From positions 1 through 64,000 of the forward strand of contig DAOTGJ010000007.1 in NCBI GenBank assembly GCA_035447065.1: DNA of 64,000 nt, in the 5' to 3' direction. The stretch is from CALEMW01 sp035447065. Its GTDB lineage: Bacteria; Krumholzibacteriota; Krumholzibacteriia; LZORAL124-64-63. A program made the position numbers and the translations under genes. The notes under the pieces were generated by a model, which worked only from the letters and a program-made list of their open reading frames with translations, made no database searches and was not told the origin of the DNA. Below are positions 25,796-33,512 of the stretch, piece by piece (position 1 is the first letter of the stretch; each line of letters opens with the position of its first letter).

Positions 25796-27322
25796 ATGCG
25801 CATCCTGCCCGTCGTCCTGCTGCTGGCCTGCGCCGGCGCCGCCGCCGCGGCCACCGCCCCGGCCGTCCTGTCCGGAACCATCACCGCCGACGCCGAGCAG
25901 TTCGGCTCCAGCGTGGACGTACACGGCTCCACCCTGGTCGTCGGCGTGCCCAACGCCGACGTAGGCGCCAGCCCCTACCAGGGCCGGGTCTACGTGTACG
26001 AGCTCACGGGCGGCGCGTGGATCCTCCAGACCGAACTCACCGCGCCCGACGGCACCGACTACGACCAGTTCGGCTACGACGTGGCCGTGAGCGGCGACGT
26101 GATCGTGGCTGGCAGCGAGGAGGCCCCGGTGGGCCCGCACTCCAGCCGCGGCGCGGCCTATGTGTTCCATCGGAACGCCGGCGGTCCGGGCGTGTGGGGC
26201 ATGGTCAAGAAGCTGGTGGCGCCCGAGGCCGTGGGGAACATCGCCGAGTACGGCCACAGCGTGGCCGCCGACGGCGACCTGATCGTGGTGGGCGCGCCCA
26301 AGGCGTACAGCGCGGGCCGCGTCTTCGTGTATGCGCGCGACGCCGGCGGCGCCGACAACTGGGGCGAGCTCGCCGACATGGGCATCGACATCTCCGACAC
26401 CAACGCCGAGGTGGGCTACGCCGTGGCCGTACAGGGCGACGTGGTGGTGGCCGGCGCCCTGCGCCGCGACGCCAACCCCGGCCAGTACGACAACACCGGC
26501 GCCGTGTATGTGTACCAGCGCGATGCGGGCGGCACGGACGCCTTCGGCCAGGTGGCGCGGGTCCAGCCTCAGGACGCGCCGCTCTACAACATGCTCTTCG
26601 GGTCGGCGGTGAGCCTGGATGCGGGACGTCTCGTGGTGGGCGCCTTCGGCTACAGCGCGCCCGGCTCCGGCTGGGGCAAGACCTACGTGTACGACATGGG
26701 CGCAGGCCCGGACGCCTGGACGGAAGTCGCCGCCTTCCAGCCCGCCGACGGCAACGACTACATGTACAGCGGCCATGCCGTGGCCAGCCTCGCCGGCAAC
26801 GTCTACACCGGCGCCGGCGGCCACGACGGCGAGCGCGGCAAGGCCTACCGTCTCCAGGACGACGCCGTGGCCCTGGCCTGGGGCGAGGCCGAGGCCTACA
26901 CCGCGTCGGACGGCGCGCCCGGCGATTTCTTCGCCCACGACGTGGCCGCCCAGGGCGAGTGGATCGTGATCGGCGCCAACCAGGCCGACGGCGGCCAGGG
27001 CGCCGTGTACGTGTTCCCCGCGCCCACGGTCACCTCCGCCGTGGCCGCCGCCCCCGCGGCCGGCGTGCGCCTGCTGGGCAACCACCCCAACCCGTTCAAC
27101 CCGTCCACGGAGATCCGCTTCGCCCTGGACCGGGCCGGCCCCGTGCGCCTGTCGGTGCACGATCTGCGCGGCCGCGCCGTGGAGGTGCTGGTGGACGGCG
27201 AACTCTCCGCCGGCGACCACGCCGTGACCTGGGCCCCGCGCGACCTCCCGTCGGGGACCTACGCCTACCGCGTGACCGCCGGCGGCGCCGCGGCCATGGG
27301 CACCCTGCTGCTGGCCAAGTAG
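25796..27322 (+). CDS. Secreted FG-GAP/integrin-like propeller protein with FlgD-like C-terminus
   Basis: 508 residues from ATG 25796, with signal peptide LPVVLLLACAGAAAAATA. About seven FG-GAP-type repeats follow, each with the pattern FG..V...G..L.VG.P and a downstream GxVYVY strand: FGSSVDVHGSTLVVGVP, FGYDVAVSGDVIVAGS, YGHSVAADGDLIVVGAP, VGYAVAVQGDVVVAGA, FGSAVSLDAGRLVVGAFG. Such repeats make a seven-bladed extracellular propeller. The last about 85 residues are the FlgD/T9SS-like domain: LLGNHPNPFNPSTEIRF, VHDLRGRAVEVLV and SGTYAYRVTA. No catalytic residues are seen; an adhesive or structural surface role is inferred. Confidence 0.9.
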   Translation: MRILPVVLLLACAGAAAAATAPAVLSGTITADAEQFGSSVDVHGSTLVVGVPNADVGASPYQGRVYVYELTGGAWILQTELTAPDGTDYDQFGYDVAVSGDVIVAGSEEAPVGPHSSRGAAYVFHRNAGGPGVWGMVKKLVAPEAVGNIAEYGHSVAADGDLIVVGAPKAYSAGRVFVYARDAGGADNWGELADMGIDISDTNAEVGYAVAVQGDVVVAGALRRDANPGQYDNTGAVYVYQRDAGGTDAFGQVARVQPQDAPLYNMLFGSAVSLDAGRLVVGAFGYSAPGSGWGKTYVYDMGAGPDAWTEVAAFQPADGNDYMYSGHAVASLAGNVYTGAGGHDGERGKAYRLQDDAVALAWGEAEAYTASDGAPGDFFAHDVAAQGEWIVIGANQADGGQGAVYVFPAPTVTSAVAAAPAAGVRLLGNHPNPFNPSTEIRFALDRAGPVRLSVHDLRGRAVEVLVDGELSAGDHAVTWAPRDLPSGTYAYRVTAGGAAAMGTLLLAK

Positions 27323-27328
27323 CCCCTG

Positions 27329-27359
27329 GGCGGCGGGGGCCGGCCCGGCCTCCGCCGCC
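27329..27359 (+). terminator. 14-bp hairpin after the FG-GAP gene
   Basis: The arms 27329-27342 and 27346-27359 pair with one G-T wobble around a GCC loop, 7 nt after the stop. No T-tract. Confidence 0.6.
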
Positions 27360-27363
27360 GCTC

Positions 27364-27391
27364 TTGACGATCCGTGGGGAGCGGGTATCGT
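27364..27391 (+). promoter_or_regulatory. Candidate phosphohexomutase promoter
   Basis: TTGACG (27364-27369) and TATCGT (27386-27391) with a 16-nt spacer, directly after the terminator hairpin and about 40 nt before ATG 27430. Confidence 0.5.
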
Positions 27392-27429
27392 GGCCGGGAT
27401 CGAGCCGCGACCCCCATCAGGAGAATCCC

Positions 27430-29424
27430 ATGGCCGCCACCGAGCCCCTCTTCACGCCCTTCGCCCCGTCGCCGGAGACCCTCCGCATCACCCCGGATCT
27501 CTGCCGCGCCCGCGGCCTGGACCGCTGGGCCCGCGACTTCTCCCTGGGCACCGCCGGCTACCGCGACCTGCTGGACCCCGCGGCCCTCTTCAACCCCGAG
27601 GTGCCCTTCAACGGCCTCAACGTGGCGGTCATGCTCGCCGCCCGCGCCCAGCTCGCCCTTGAAGAGGGCCTGGCCCACCTCCACGTGGGCGGCGAGGTGC
27701 GGCCCCACACCCAGGCGTTCATCGACCTGGCCGCGCGCATCTACGCGGCCCAGGGCATCACCGTGCATCTGCGTCCGCAGGGCGGCGAGCAGACCACGCC
27801 CATCTGGCTCTCCAGCTTCGGCGTGAACCACCTGGAGCTGGACGGCGGCGAGAACTTCACCGCCAGCCACAGCCAGAGCTACAAGGGCGGCTGGAAGCCC
27901 ATGGACGACGCCGGCATGCAGCTTCTGGAGCTGGCCGGCCGCATCGCCGAGCGGGTGCGGTTCCTGGCGGAGCAAGCGGCGGACTCCGGGTTGGAGATCG
28001 AGCTGGCCGCCGCCGACGATCCCCTGATCCTGCGCGACTTCGACCCCTACCTGGCCTACGTGGACAGCCTGCGCGCCATCGTGCCCGCGGCGCTGTTGGA
28101 GGCGATCCCTCAGGCCTCGGCCCAAGGCTTCCACTGCTCCATCTGCACCGAGGGCGGCAGCATGGGCGCCGCGGCGCGCCGCGTGTTCGGCCTGCTGGGC
28201 ATCGGCGTGGGGGAGGACGGGCCGGTGAGCCTGACCCACGAGCAGGAGTCGGACACCTACCACGGCATCGGCGTGCTGGACGGCGTGAACCACGGCGTGG
28301 ACCCGGGCAAGTGGCAGATCTACAAGCACGTGGGCGCCCAGGACCGGCTGCGCGACCGCCGGGCCTCGCTGGTCTTCCTCTGGGATCCCGACGGCGACCG
28401 CTTCAACATGGTCACCACCGCCCCGGCCGCCCGCGCCGCGGACCTGGACGCCGCCGGCCTGGAGGTGGAGCCCCTGGACGCCGACCGCTGCCTGGTCTAC
28501 TTCAAGCCCAACCAGATCTACTTCATGCTCACCGCCATGCGCTTGGAGGCCCTGCACGCGGCGGGCACGCTGAACGACGACGACTGGATCGTGGCCACCA
28601 CCTGGCCCACCAGCCGCTCCATCGGCGAGCTGGCCGAGGCCTTCAACCGCCTCCACGGCACGGACCTCAAGACCTTCCGCGTTCCGGTGGGCTTCAAGTG
28701 GTTCGGGCAGCTGGTGGGCGACCTGGAGGAGCAGGTCCTGTCCGGCAGCGAGGAGAGCCCCACGGTGACCAGCGCCGCCGACGTGACCGGCGACGTGACC
28801 GAGTTCGGCCCGCGCCCCCGCCTGCTGATCATGGCGGAGGAGAGCGGCGGCGCCGCCCTGGGCCCCGACGACTGGCAGCTCTCGGTGGACGAGGAGCGCG
28901 CCACCCTGGCCATCAAGGAGAAGGACGCCATGCAGATCGGCGTGGCCTGCCTGGGGCTGGGCGCGCGGCTGCACCTGGAGGGCTCGAGCTTCGGCGAGTT
29001 CTACCTGGACCGCCTGGAGCGCTACGGCATCGTGCACCGCTTCTACGAGCGCCAGGACGTCACCCTGTTCGACGAGAGCCTGCGCGGCGAGGAGCGCGAG
29101 CAGGCCCGCGCCGCCGGCAACCGCCGCAAGCTGGCGGTGGTGGAGTTCTTCGCCGGCCTGGAGGGCCTGCGCCCCGCCGACGTGACCGCCGCGCTCCAGT
29201 CCCGCTGGACCGACGCCGCGGTGCCCCTGCCCGAGATCACCCGCTGCTTCCACGCCGGCGACGGCACGCTGATCGAGTTCCGCGGCGGCTGGTTCGAGCT
29301 GCGCGCCAGCGGCACCGACGCCGTGCTGCGCTACTACCTGGAAGGCCGCGAGGCCGACGGCGTGCACGCCCTGAACACGGCCCTGGTCCGCCTGGACATC
29401 GACGTCCCCGAGGAGAAGTCATGA
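27430..29424 (+). CDS. Phosphoglucomutase/phosphomannomutase-superfamily enzyme
   Basis: 664 residues from ATG 27430 with AGGAG upstream. It belongs to the alpha-D-phosphohexomutases that interconvert 1- and 6-phosphosugars. Motifs: SLGTAGYRDLLDP at the N-terminus, phosphoserine loop FTASHSQSYKGGWKP (S146; family TASHNP..NG.K), Mg loop DPDGDRF (319-325), and sugar loop AEESGGA. The active loop has SQSYKG in place of NPxxxNG, so it belongs to a divergent, longer-than-usual branch (typical length 450-550), with an extra C-terminal segment of about 100 residues. Substrate is not deducible. A glutaredoxin-like gene overlaps its stop (ATGA). Confidence 0.88.
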   Translation: MAATEPLFTPFAPSPETLRITPDLCRARGLDRWARDFSLGTAGYRDLLDPAALFNPEVPFNGLNVAVMLAARAQLALEEGLAHLHVGGEVRPHTQAFIDLAARIYAAQGITVHLRPQGGEQTTPIWLSSFGVNHLELDGGENFTASHSQSYKGGWKPMDDAGMQLLELAGRIAERVRFLAEQAADSGLEIELAAADDPLILRDFDPYLAYVDSLRAIVPAALLEAIPQASAQGFHCSICTEGGSMGAAARRVFGLLGIGVGEDGPVSLTHEQESDTYHGIGVLDGVNHGVDPGKWQIYKHVGAQDRLRDRRASLVFLWDPDGDRFNMVTTAPAARAADLDAAGLEVEPLDADRCLVYFKPNQIYFMLTAMRLEALHAAGTLNDDDWIVATTWPTSRSIGELAEAFNRLHGTDLKTFRVPVGFKWFGQLVGDLEEQVLSGSEESPTVTSAADVTGDVTEFGPRPRLLIMAEESGGAALGPDDWQLSVDEERATLAIKEKDAMQIGVACLGLGARLHLEGSSFGEFYLDRLERYGIVHRFYERQDVTLFDESLRGEEREQARAAGNRRKLAVVEFFAGLEGLRPADVTAALQSRWTDAAVPLPEITRCFHAGDGTLIEFRGGWFELRASGTDAVLRYYLEGREADGVHALNTALVRLDIDVPEEKS

Positions 29425-29678
29425 CCGACAAGCCCTACACCAAGCTCACCGTCTACAGCTCCACCTGGTGCGGCGACTGCCGCGTAGCCAAGAAGTTCCT
29501 GGAGGAGCACGGCGTGGACTACGAGCTCATCGAGATCGACAAGGACCCCGCCGCCGCCGAGCTGCTGGAGGCGAAGACCGGCAAGCGCGGCATCCCGTAC
29601 TTCGTGCTGGACGACGAGCGCTGGGTGCGCGCGTACATCCCCAAGCAGGGGTTCGATCGGGAAGGGATGGCGGAGCTG
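29421..29678 (+). CDS. Glutaredoxin-like protein, truncated by a scaffold gap
   Basis: 86 codons are visible from ATG 29421, which overlaps the preceding TGA; the rest is lost in the gap. The thioredoxin fold begins LTVYSSTWCGDCRVAKKFL with a CGDC active site (C17, C20), followed by YELIEIDKDPAAAELL and the cis-proline GKRGIPYFVL. This matches NrdH/mycoredoxin-like glutaredoxins, which reduce disulfides with thioredoxin reductase or low-molecular-weight thiols. Almost the whole domain is present, so only a short C-terminus should be missing. Confidence 0.88.
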
Positions 29679-29778
29679 NNNNNNNNNNNNNNNNNNNNNN
29701 NNNNNNNNNNNNNNNNNNNNNNNNNNNNNNNNNNNNNNNNNNNNNNNNNNNNNNNNNNNNNNNNNNNNNNNNNNNNNN
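29679..29778. other. Assembly gap (100 N)
   Basis: The flanks share no sequence, so this is a real gap of unknown size. It removes the 3' ends of both convergent genes. Confidence 0.99.
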
Positions 29779-29888
29779 CGCTTGCTCTGATCCACCGCCT
29801 TCAAAATCTTCAGATTCAGCACCACGAACCGCCAGAGCTGGAACAGCTTGTTGTTCATCCAGAACTTGTCGCGTGACGAGATCTCCAC
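29779..29888 (-). CDS. Small protein following the SQR-like gene, 3' end in gap
   Basis: 36 codons are visible from GTG 29888, 10 nt after the stop of the SQR-like gene. The peptide begins VEISSRDKFWMNNKLFQL and continues with WRFVVLNLKILKAVDQSK. It is amphipathic and basic, rich in Lys, Asn and aromatic residues. I do not recognise a named family. Its GC content is visibly lower than that of the neighbours. Co-transcription with the flavoprotein suggests a small partner or membrane-docking peptide; this is inference. Confidence 0.5.
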
Positions 29889-29898
29889 GGCGGCCCCC

Positions 29899-31335
29899 CT
29901 ATTCCGGAATGAGCTGCCAGCCGATGCGGCCCTGCAGCTTGTGCATGAACGTGGTGTGGATCATCCGCTTCATCCAGGCGCCCGCCAGCCCCATCTCCAT
30001 GTGGGTGACGAACTGGTCGCGCCCGTCCTCGTTGGGATAGCGCCGCATGTCCGGCACCACGGGGTGGACCATGATCACCGCCGCCTGGCCGTCCCAGAGC
30101 GAGTCGCCCATGGAGGCGATGCAGGCCGCGGCCATCTCCGTCATGCGCTCGCTGTGGGTCATGCGGCCCTTCTTCACCAGGTCCACCACGTTCAGCGCCA
30201 CGATGCGGCCGATGATGCCCGACACCATGCCCGTGCGCGGCGGCGCCGGGCTCAGGGGCAGGCCGTTGGGGTTGGTGAACGGGCGGGAGATGGGCCCCGG
30301 CGGTGCGAAGGCGATGCCGGCGGCGAAGATCTCCGGGTAGTCCGGGTTCTGGTACACGGCGGGCCAGGCGTCGGGCGTCTTCTCCAGCTCCTCGTAGGGC
30401 AGCCCGTAGCGGGCGTCCACCTTCACCAGGCGCGCGGGGTTGACCACCTTGTCGCTCACGTCCCGGCCGTCGGCGCCCACGTACTCCATGTCCACGCCGG
30501 TGAAGCGCGGGATGAGCATGGCGTAGTCGAAGCGCGTCTCGCCGGCCTCGCCCGCGGCGTCCTCCCAGCGCGCCACGCCCGCGTCCACCGCGGTGACCGA
30601 GCGGCCGGTCGCGGGCTCGATGCCGTAGTCCTTGAAGGCCGCGCCGATGAACTCGGCGCCCGACATGCGCTGGCCCTTCTTGGTCACGGTCAGCCCGCGG
30701 ATGCCGAAGTCGCCCAGCTCACGCTCGTTGCTCAGGTACGTGAGCTGCGCCTTGTCGCGCACGCCGCGCCGGATCAGGTCCTTGTGCACGTTGGTGATGT
30801 ACTCCAGGGCCGCGCCCTGGCAGGTGGCGCCGCCGTGGCCGGTGCCGATCACCAGGCGCTGCGTCTCGCCCTTCTGCATGCGCGCCACGGCCTCCAGGTA
30901 GTGGTCGCGGGCCTCCAAGGCGTGGGGCGGGTTGCAGATGGACCAGGAGTTCCCGGTCTTGGGGCCCAGGCCCGGCGTGGCGCCGAAGTCCAGCTTGGGG
31001 CCGGTGGCCAGGATGAGGTGGTCGTAGTCCAGGCGGAAGTCGGCGTCGGTGCCGTCCTCGGTCTGACCGGTCACGAAGCGCTCGTCCGCGTGCACCTTGG
31101 TCACCTGCCCGTGCACGAAGTCCACGCCGAACCTGCGGTACACCCCGCGCAGGTCGAAGCGCGTCTTCTCCACGTCCATGCGTCCGATGCCCACCCAGAC
31201 CAGCGACGGGATGTACACGAAGCGGTCCGAGCGGTTCACCACCGTCACGGTGTGCTCGCGGCCCAGCTTGGAGCCCAGGTACAGGGCCGCGGTGTGTCCC
31301 GCGAACCCGGCGCCCACGACGACGATCCTGGCCAT
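29899..31335 (-). CDS. Sulfide:quinone oxidoreductase-like FAD flavoprotein
   Basis: 478 residues from ATG 31335 (GGAGG about 7 nt upstream). The N-terminal FAD motif is RIVVVGAGFAGHTAALYL and the second dinucleotide region is LVIGTGHGGAT. The pattern WSICNPPHALEA (C134) then GGATCQGAALEY (C172) matches two of the redox cysteines of SQR/flavocytochrome c-type proteins, while plain NDH-2 enzymes lack them. The third SQR cysteine is not evident near AAGIAFAPPGP. It likely passes electrons from sulfide or a related thiol donor to quinone at the membrane; an NDH-2-like function is the alternative. The C-terminus is amphipathic (GLAGAWMKRMIHTTFMHKL), suited to membrane association. The upstream region (31336-31440) is AT-rich and presumably holds the promoter. 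Confidence 0.8.
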   Translation of the reverse strand: MARIVVVGAGFAGHTAALYLGSKLGREHTVTVVNRSDRFVYIPSLVWVGIGRMDVEKTRFDLRGVYRRFGVDFVHGQVTKVHADERFVTGQTEDGTDADFRLDYDHLILATGPKLDFGATPGLGPKTGNSWSICNPPHALEARDHYLEAVARMQKGETQRLVIGTGHGGATCQGAALEYITNVHKDLIRRGVRDKAQLTYLSNERELGDFGIRGLTVTKKGQRMSGAEFIGAAFKDYGIEPATGRSVTAVDAGVARWEDAAGEAGETRFDYAMLIPRFTGVDMEYVGADGRDVSDKVVNPARLVKVDARYGLPYEELEKTPDAWPAVYQNPDYPEIFAAGIAFAPPGPISRPFTNPNGLPLSPAPPRTGMVSGIIGRIVALNVVDLVKKGRMTHSERMTEMAAACIASMGDSLWDGQAAVIMVHPVVPDMRRYPNEDGRDQFVTHMEMGLAGAWMKRMIHTTFMHKLQGRIGWQLIPE

Positions 31336-31458
31336 GGCGACCTCCAGAGGAAGGGGGGGGCGAATGAGATCTGGAGAGTACCGGAAATAAGCAGGAATTT
31401 CATCTCGTATATTTATCAAATTCGAATTCATGCATTTATGCGCCTCCCAACATGACAA

Positions 31459-31484
31459 CGCCCCTCCCGTGCGGGGGAGAGGCG
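31459..31484 (-). terminator. Hairpin after the TlpA-barrel fusion gene
   Basis: On the minus strand CGCC-T-CTCCC pairs with GGGAG-G-GGCG around a 6-nt loop, 29 nt past the stop codon at 31513. Confidence 0.6.
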
Positions 31485-31512
31485 CTTCATCATCTCGTTG
31501 TGGGCGAAAGGG

Positions 31513-33435
31513 CTAGTAGCGGATGGTCCCGAAGAGCTCCACACCCTGGAACGCCGGCTCGTACTTGCACACGCCGCCGGCGCAGAGGTAGCCGCCCAGA
31601 CGCTTGCCCGCCCAGAGGGTGAGCAGATCGCCGGCCGGGGTCAGGTAGCTGACCTGCACCGCGGCGAAGGGATCCTCGTCCTCCAGGAAGTCGCGCTGCT
31701 CGGGGTACTTGTTGTTCACCTCGAGGATGCCGGTGAAGGACCAGTGCGGCGCGGTGGCGTACTCCAGGGAGAAGAACTGCTGGTCGTACTCGCCCAGGTC
31801 GCCGTAGACGGTGCCCTGGTCCGTCACGTGCTGGTGCTCGGCCTTGAACACCACGCTGCGGCGCCCGCCCAGGTGCACGGTGGCCTCGCCCACCACGGTG
31901 GTCAGGTCCAGGGCGTCGGCCTCGCGCAGGTCCAGGCCGGCGCGCACGTGCACGCCGCCCAGGTCCTCCTGCTCCAGCTGCAGGTACCACTCCTCGAAGA
32001 CGCGCTCGTGGTCCTGGGTGTCGGTGCGGCTGCCGTTGGCCAGGGCGCTCCAGCCGCGGGGGCCGGCCCAGGTGAGCTCCGCCTGCCAGCCCACGGCGTC
32101 GTCGGCGTCCTGCAGGTAGGGGTGGCGGTTGAGCAGGGTGAACAGGTGCTCGCGGGTCAGCGTGGGCACGTTGTTCAGGCTGCGGTGGCCGTCGGCGTTG
32201 GGCAGGATGGTGAAGTCGTCGTAGTCCTTGCCCTCCACGGACAGGCCCCAGCCGCCGTGGTGCAGGTTGAGGCCGCCGTAGACGGCGTGGCCCTCGTGCT
32301 TGGTGTACGTGCCCGTGCCGTCGTCGTCGGCCCAGCGCGTGCGGTGGCCGTACTCGGCGTAGAGGTCGCCGAAGGGCAGGCGGTGCTCCACGCGGGCCGC
32401 GGTGGCCCAGTCGCGCAGCAGGCCGCCGTCGCGCACGGGCGTGTCCGGCGCCTGCCAGGTCATGGCGGTGAAGCCGATGGTCAGGTCCTCGTGCACGGCC
32501 AGGGCGTGGTCCGTGCCGCGCACGTCCAGGTCCAGGCCGAAGGGCGTGCCGGTGAAGGCGGCGCCGGTCCAGGCGCCGCGGCGGGCGCGCACCAGCAGTC
32601 CGTCCAGGGCGGTGTCCACGCGGATCACGCGGTCCTCATAGGCGGCGAAGAGCAGGCCGCGGCCGAACATGCCGTAGAAGTGGCCGGCGCGCACGTCCAC
32701 GCCGTCGGCCTGGAACTCGGCGTAGCGGTGGCGCAGCTCGTTGCGGCGGGTGCCCTCCTCCGCCGGCTGCTGGCCGTCGAGCATGGCGCCCAGGGTCACG
32801 CCGTTGCCGGTCCAGGTGGCGTCCAGCCAGTTCTCCACGATCTCCGTGTCGGTCTCCGTGCTGTACGAGTACTCGAACTGGTCGGCGATCTGCAGGCCCG
32901 CGGCGGCGTCTCCCGCGGCCGCCGCGGCTGGCGTTCCGGCCCCGGCCAGCAGCCGCTCCACCTGCTCGCGCAGCTCCAGCTCGTCGCCCTCGCGGTAGCC
33001 GGTGTGGCGGTAGACCTCGCGGCCGCCGGCGTCGTACAGGGCCAGGAACGGCATGGTGCCGCCGGTCTGCATCTTGCGCTGCACGTCGCCGGAGGTGTCC
33101 AGCAGCACGGTCAGCATGTCGTAGCCCTTGGCCTTCACGAACGACGGCACCTTGTGCACGCTGCGCGGCGAATCCACGTTCACCGCCAGCACGCGCAGAC
33201 GGCCGCGGGTGTCGGCGGCCAGCTCCTGCAGGTGAGGCAGCTCCTTGAGGCACGGCCCGCACCACAGGGCCCAGAAGCTCACCAGCACCGGGCCCTGGTC
33301 CAGAGCCTCGTGCAGGGAGACGGTCCGGCCGTCCACGTCCTGCAGGGTCCAGTCGGGCACGGGGTAGCCGGCGGCGGCGGCGGGCAGGGCGGCGCAGAGC
33401 ACCAGCAGGACGACGGCGGGCAGCAGTCGGGTCAT
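31513..33435 (-). CDS. TlpA-type thioredoxin fused to an outer-membrane beta-barrel
   Basis: 640 residues from ATG 33435, with a signal peptide (LLPAVVLLVLCAALPAAAA). Residues about 24-165 are a TlpA/ResA-like thioredoxin: VLVSFWALWCGPCLKELPHL (C59, C62) and the cis-proline TGGTMPFLALYD. After a short Ala/Gly linker, about 180-640 form amphipathic beta-strands with aromatic girdles (e.g. YAEFQADGVDVRAGHFYG, GMFGRGLLFAAYEDR) and end in VELFGTIRY, a C-terminal aromatic residue as used for BAM insertion. The barrel resembles DUF6029-type proteins; CAGGVCKYEP near the end adds a second cysteine pair. I know of no characterised fusion of this kind. It follows two Omp28-like genes. Confidence 0.85.
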   Translation of the reverse strand: MTRLLPAVVLLVLCAALPAAAAGYPVPDWTLQDVDGRTVSLHEALDQGPVLVSFWALWCGPCLKELPHLQELAADTRGRLRVLAVNVDSPRSVHKVPSFVKAKGYDMLTVLLDTSGDVQRKMQTGGTMPFLALYDAGGREVYRHTGYREGDELELREQVERLLAGAGTPAAAAAGDAAAGLQIADQFEYSYSTETDTEIVENWLDATWTGNGVTLGAMLDGQQPAEEGTRRNELRHRYAEFQADGVDVRAGHFYGMFGRGLLFAAYEDRVIRVDTALDGLLVRARRGAWTGAAFTGTPFGLDLDVRGTDHALAVHEDLTIGFTAMTWQAPDTPVRDGGLLRDWATAARVEHRLPFGDLYAEYGHRTRWADDDGTGTYTKHEGHAVYGGLNLHHGGWGLSVEGKDYDDFTILPNADGHRSLNNVPTLTREHLFTLLNRHPYLQDADDAVGWQAELTWAGPRGWSALANGSRTDTQDHERVFEEWYLQLEQEDLGGVHVRAGLDLREADALDLTTVVGEATVHLGGRRSVVFKAEHQHVTDQGTVYGDLGEYDQQFFSLEYATAPHWSFTGILEVNNKYPEQRDFLEDEDPFAAVQVSYLTPAGDLLTLWAGKRLGGYLCAGGVCKYEPAFQGVELFGTIRY

Positions 33436-33479
33436 GATGGGGCGGCTCCTCGGGGTTGCGACGGCGTGAGGAAAGGGGC

Positions 33480-33503
33480 GGGGCGGAGCCGGAGCTCCGC
33501 CCC
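33480..33503 (-). terminator. 10-bp hairpin with CGGA loop between Omp28-FlgD and TlpA-barrel genes
   Basis: GGGGCGGAGC (33480-33489) and GCTCCGCCCC (33494-33503) pair perfectly. It lies just past the stop of the Omp28-like gene and 45 nt before the fusion gene start, so it may reduce read-through. Confidence 0.6.
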
Positions 33504-33512
33504 GAGGGCGTG

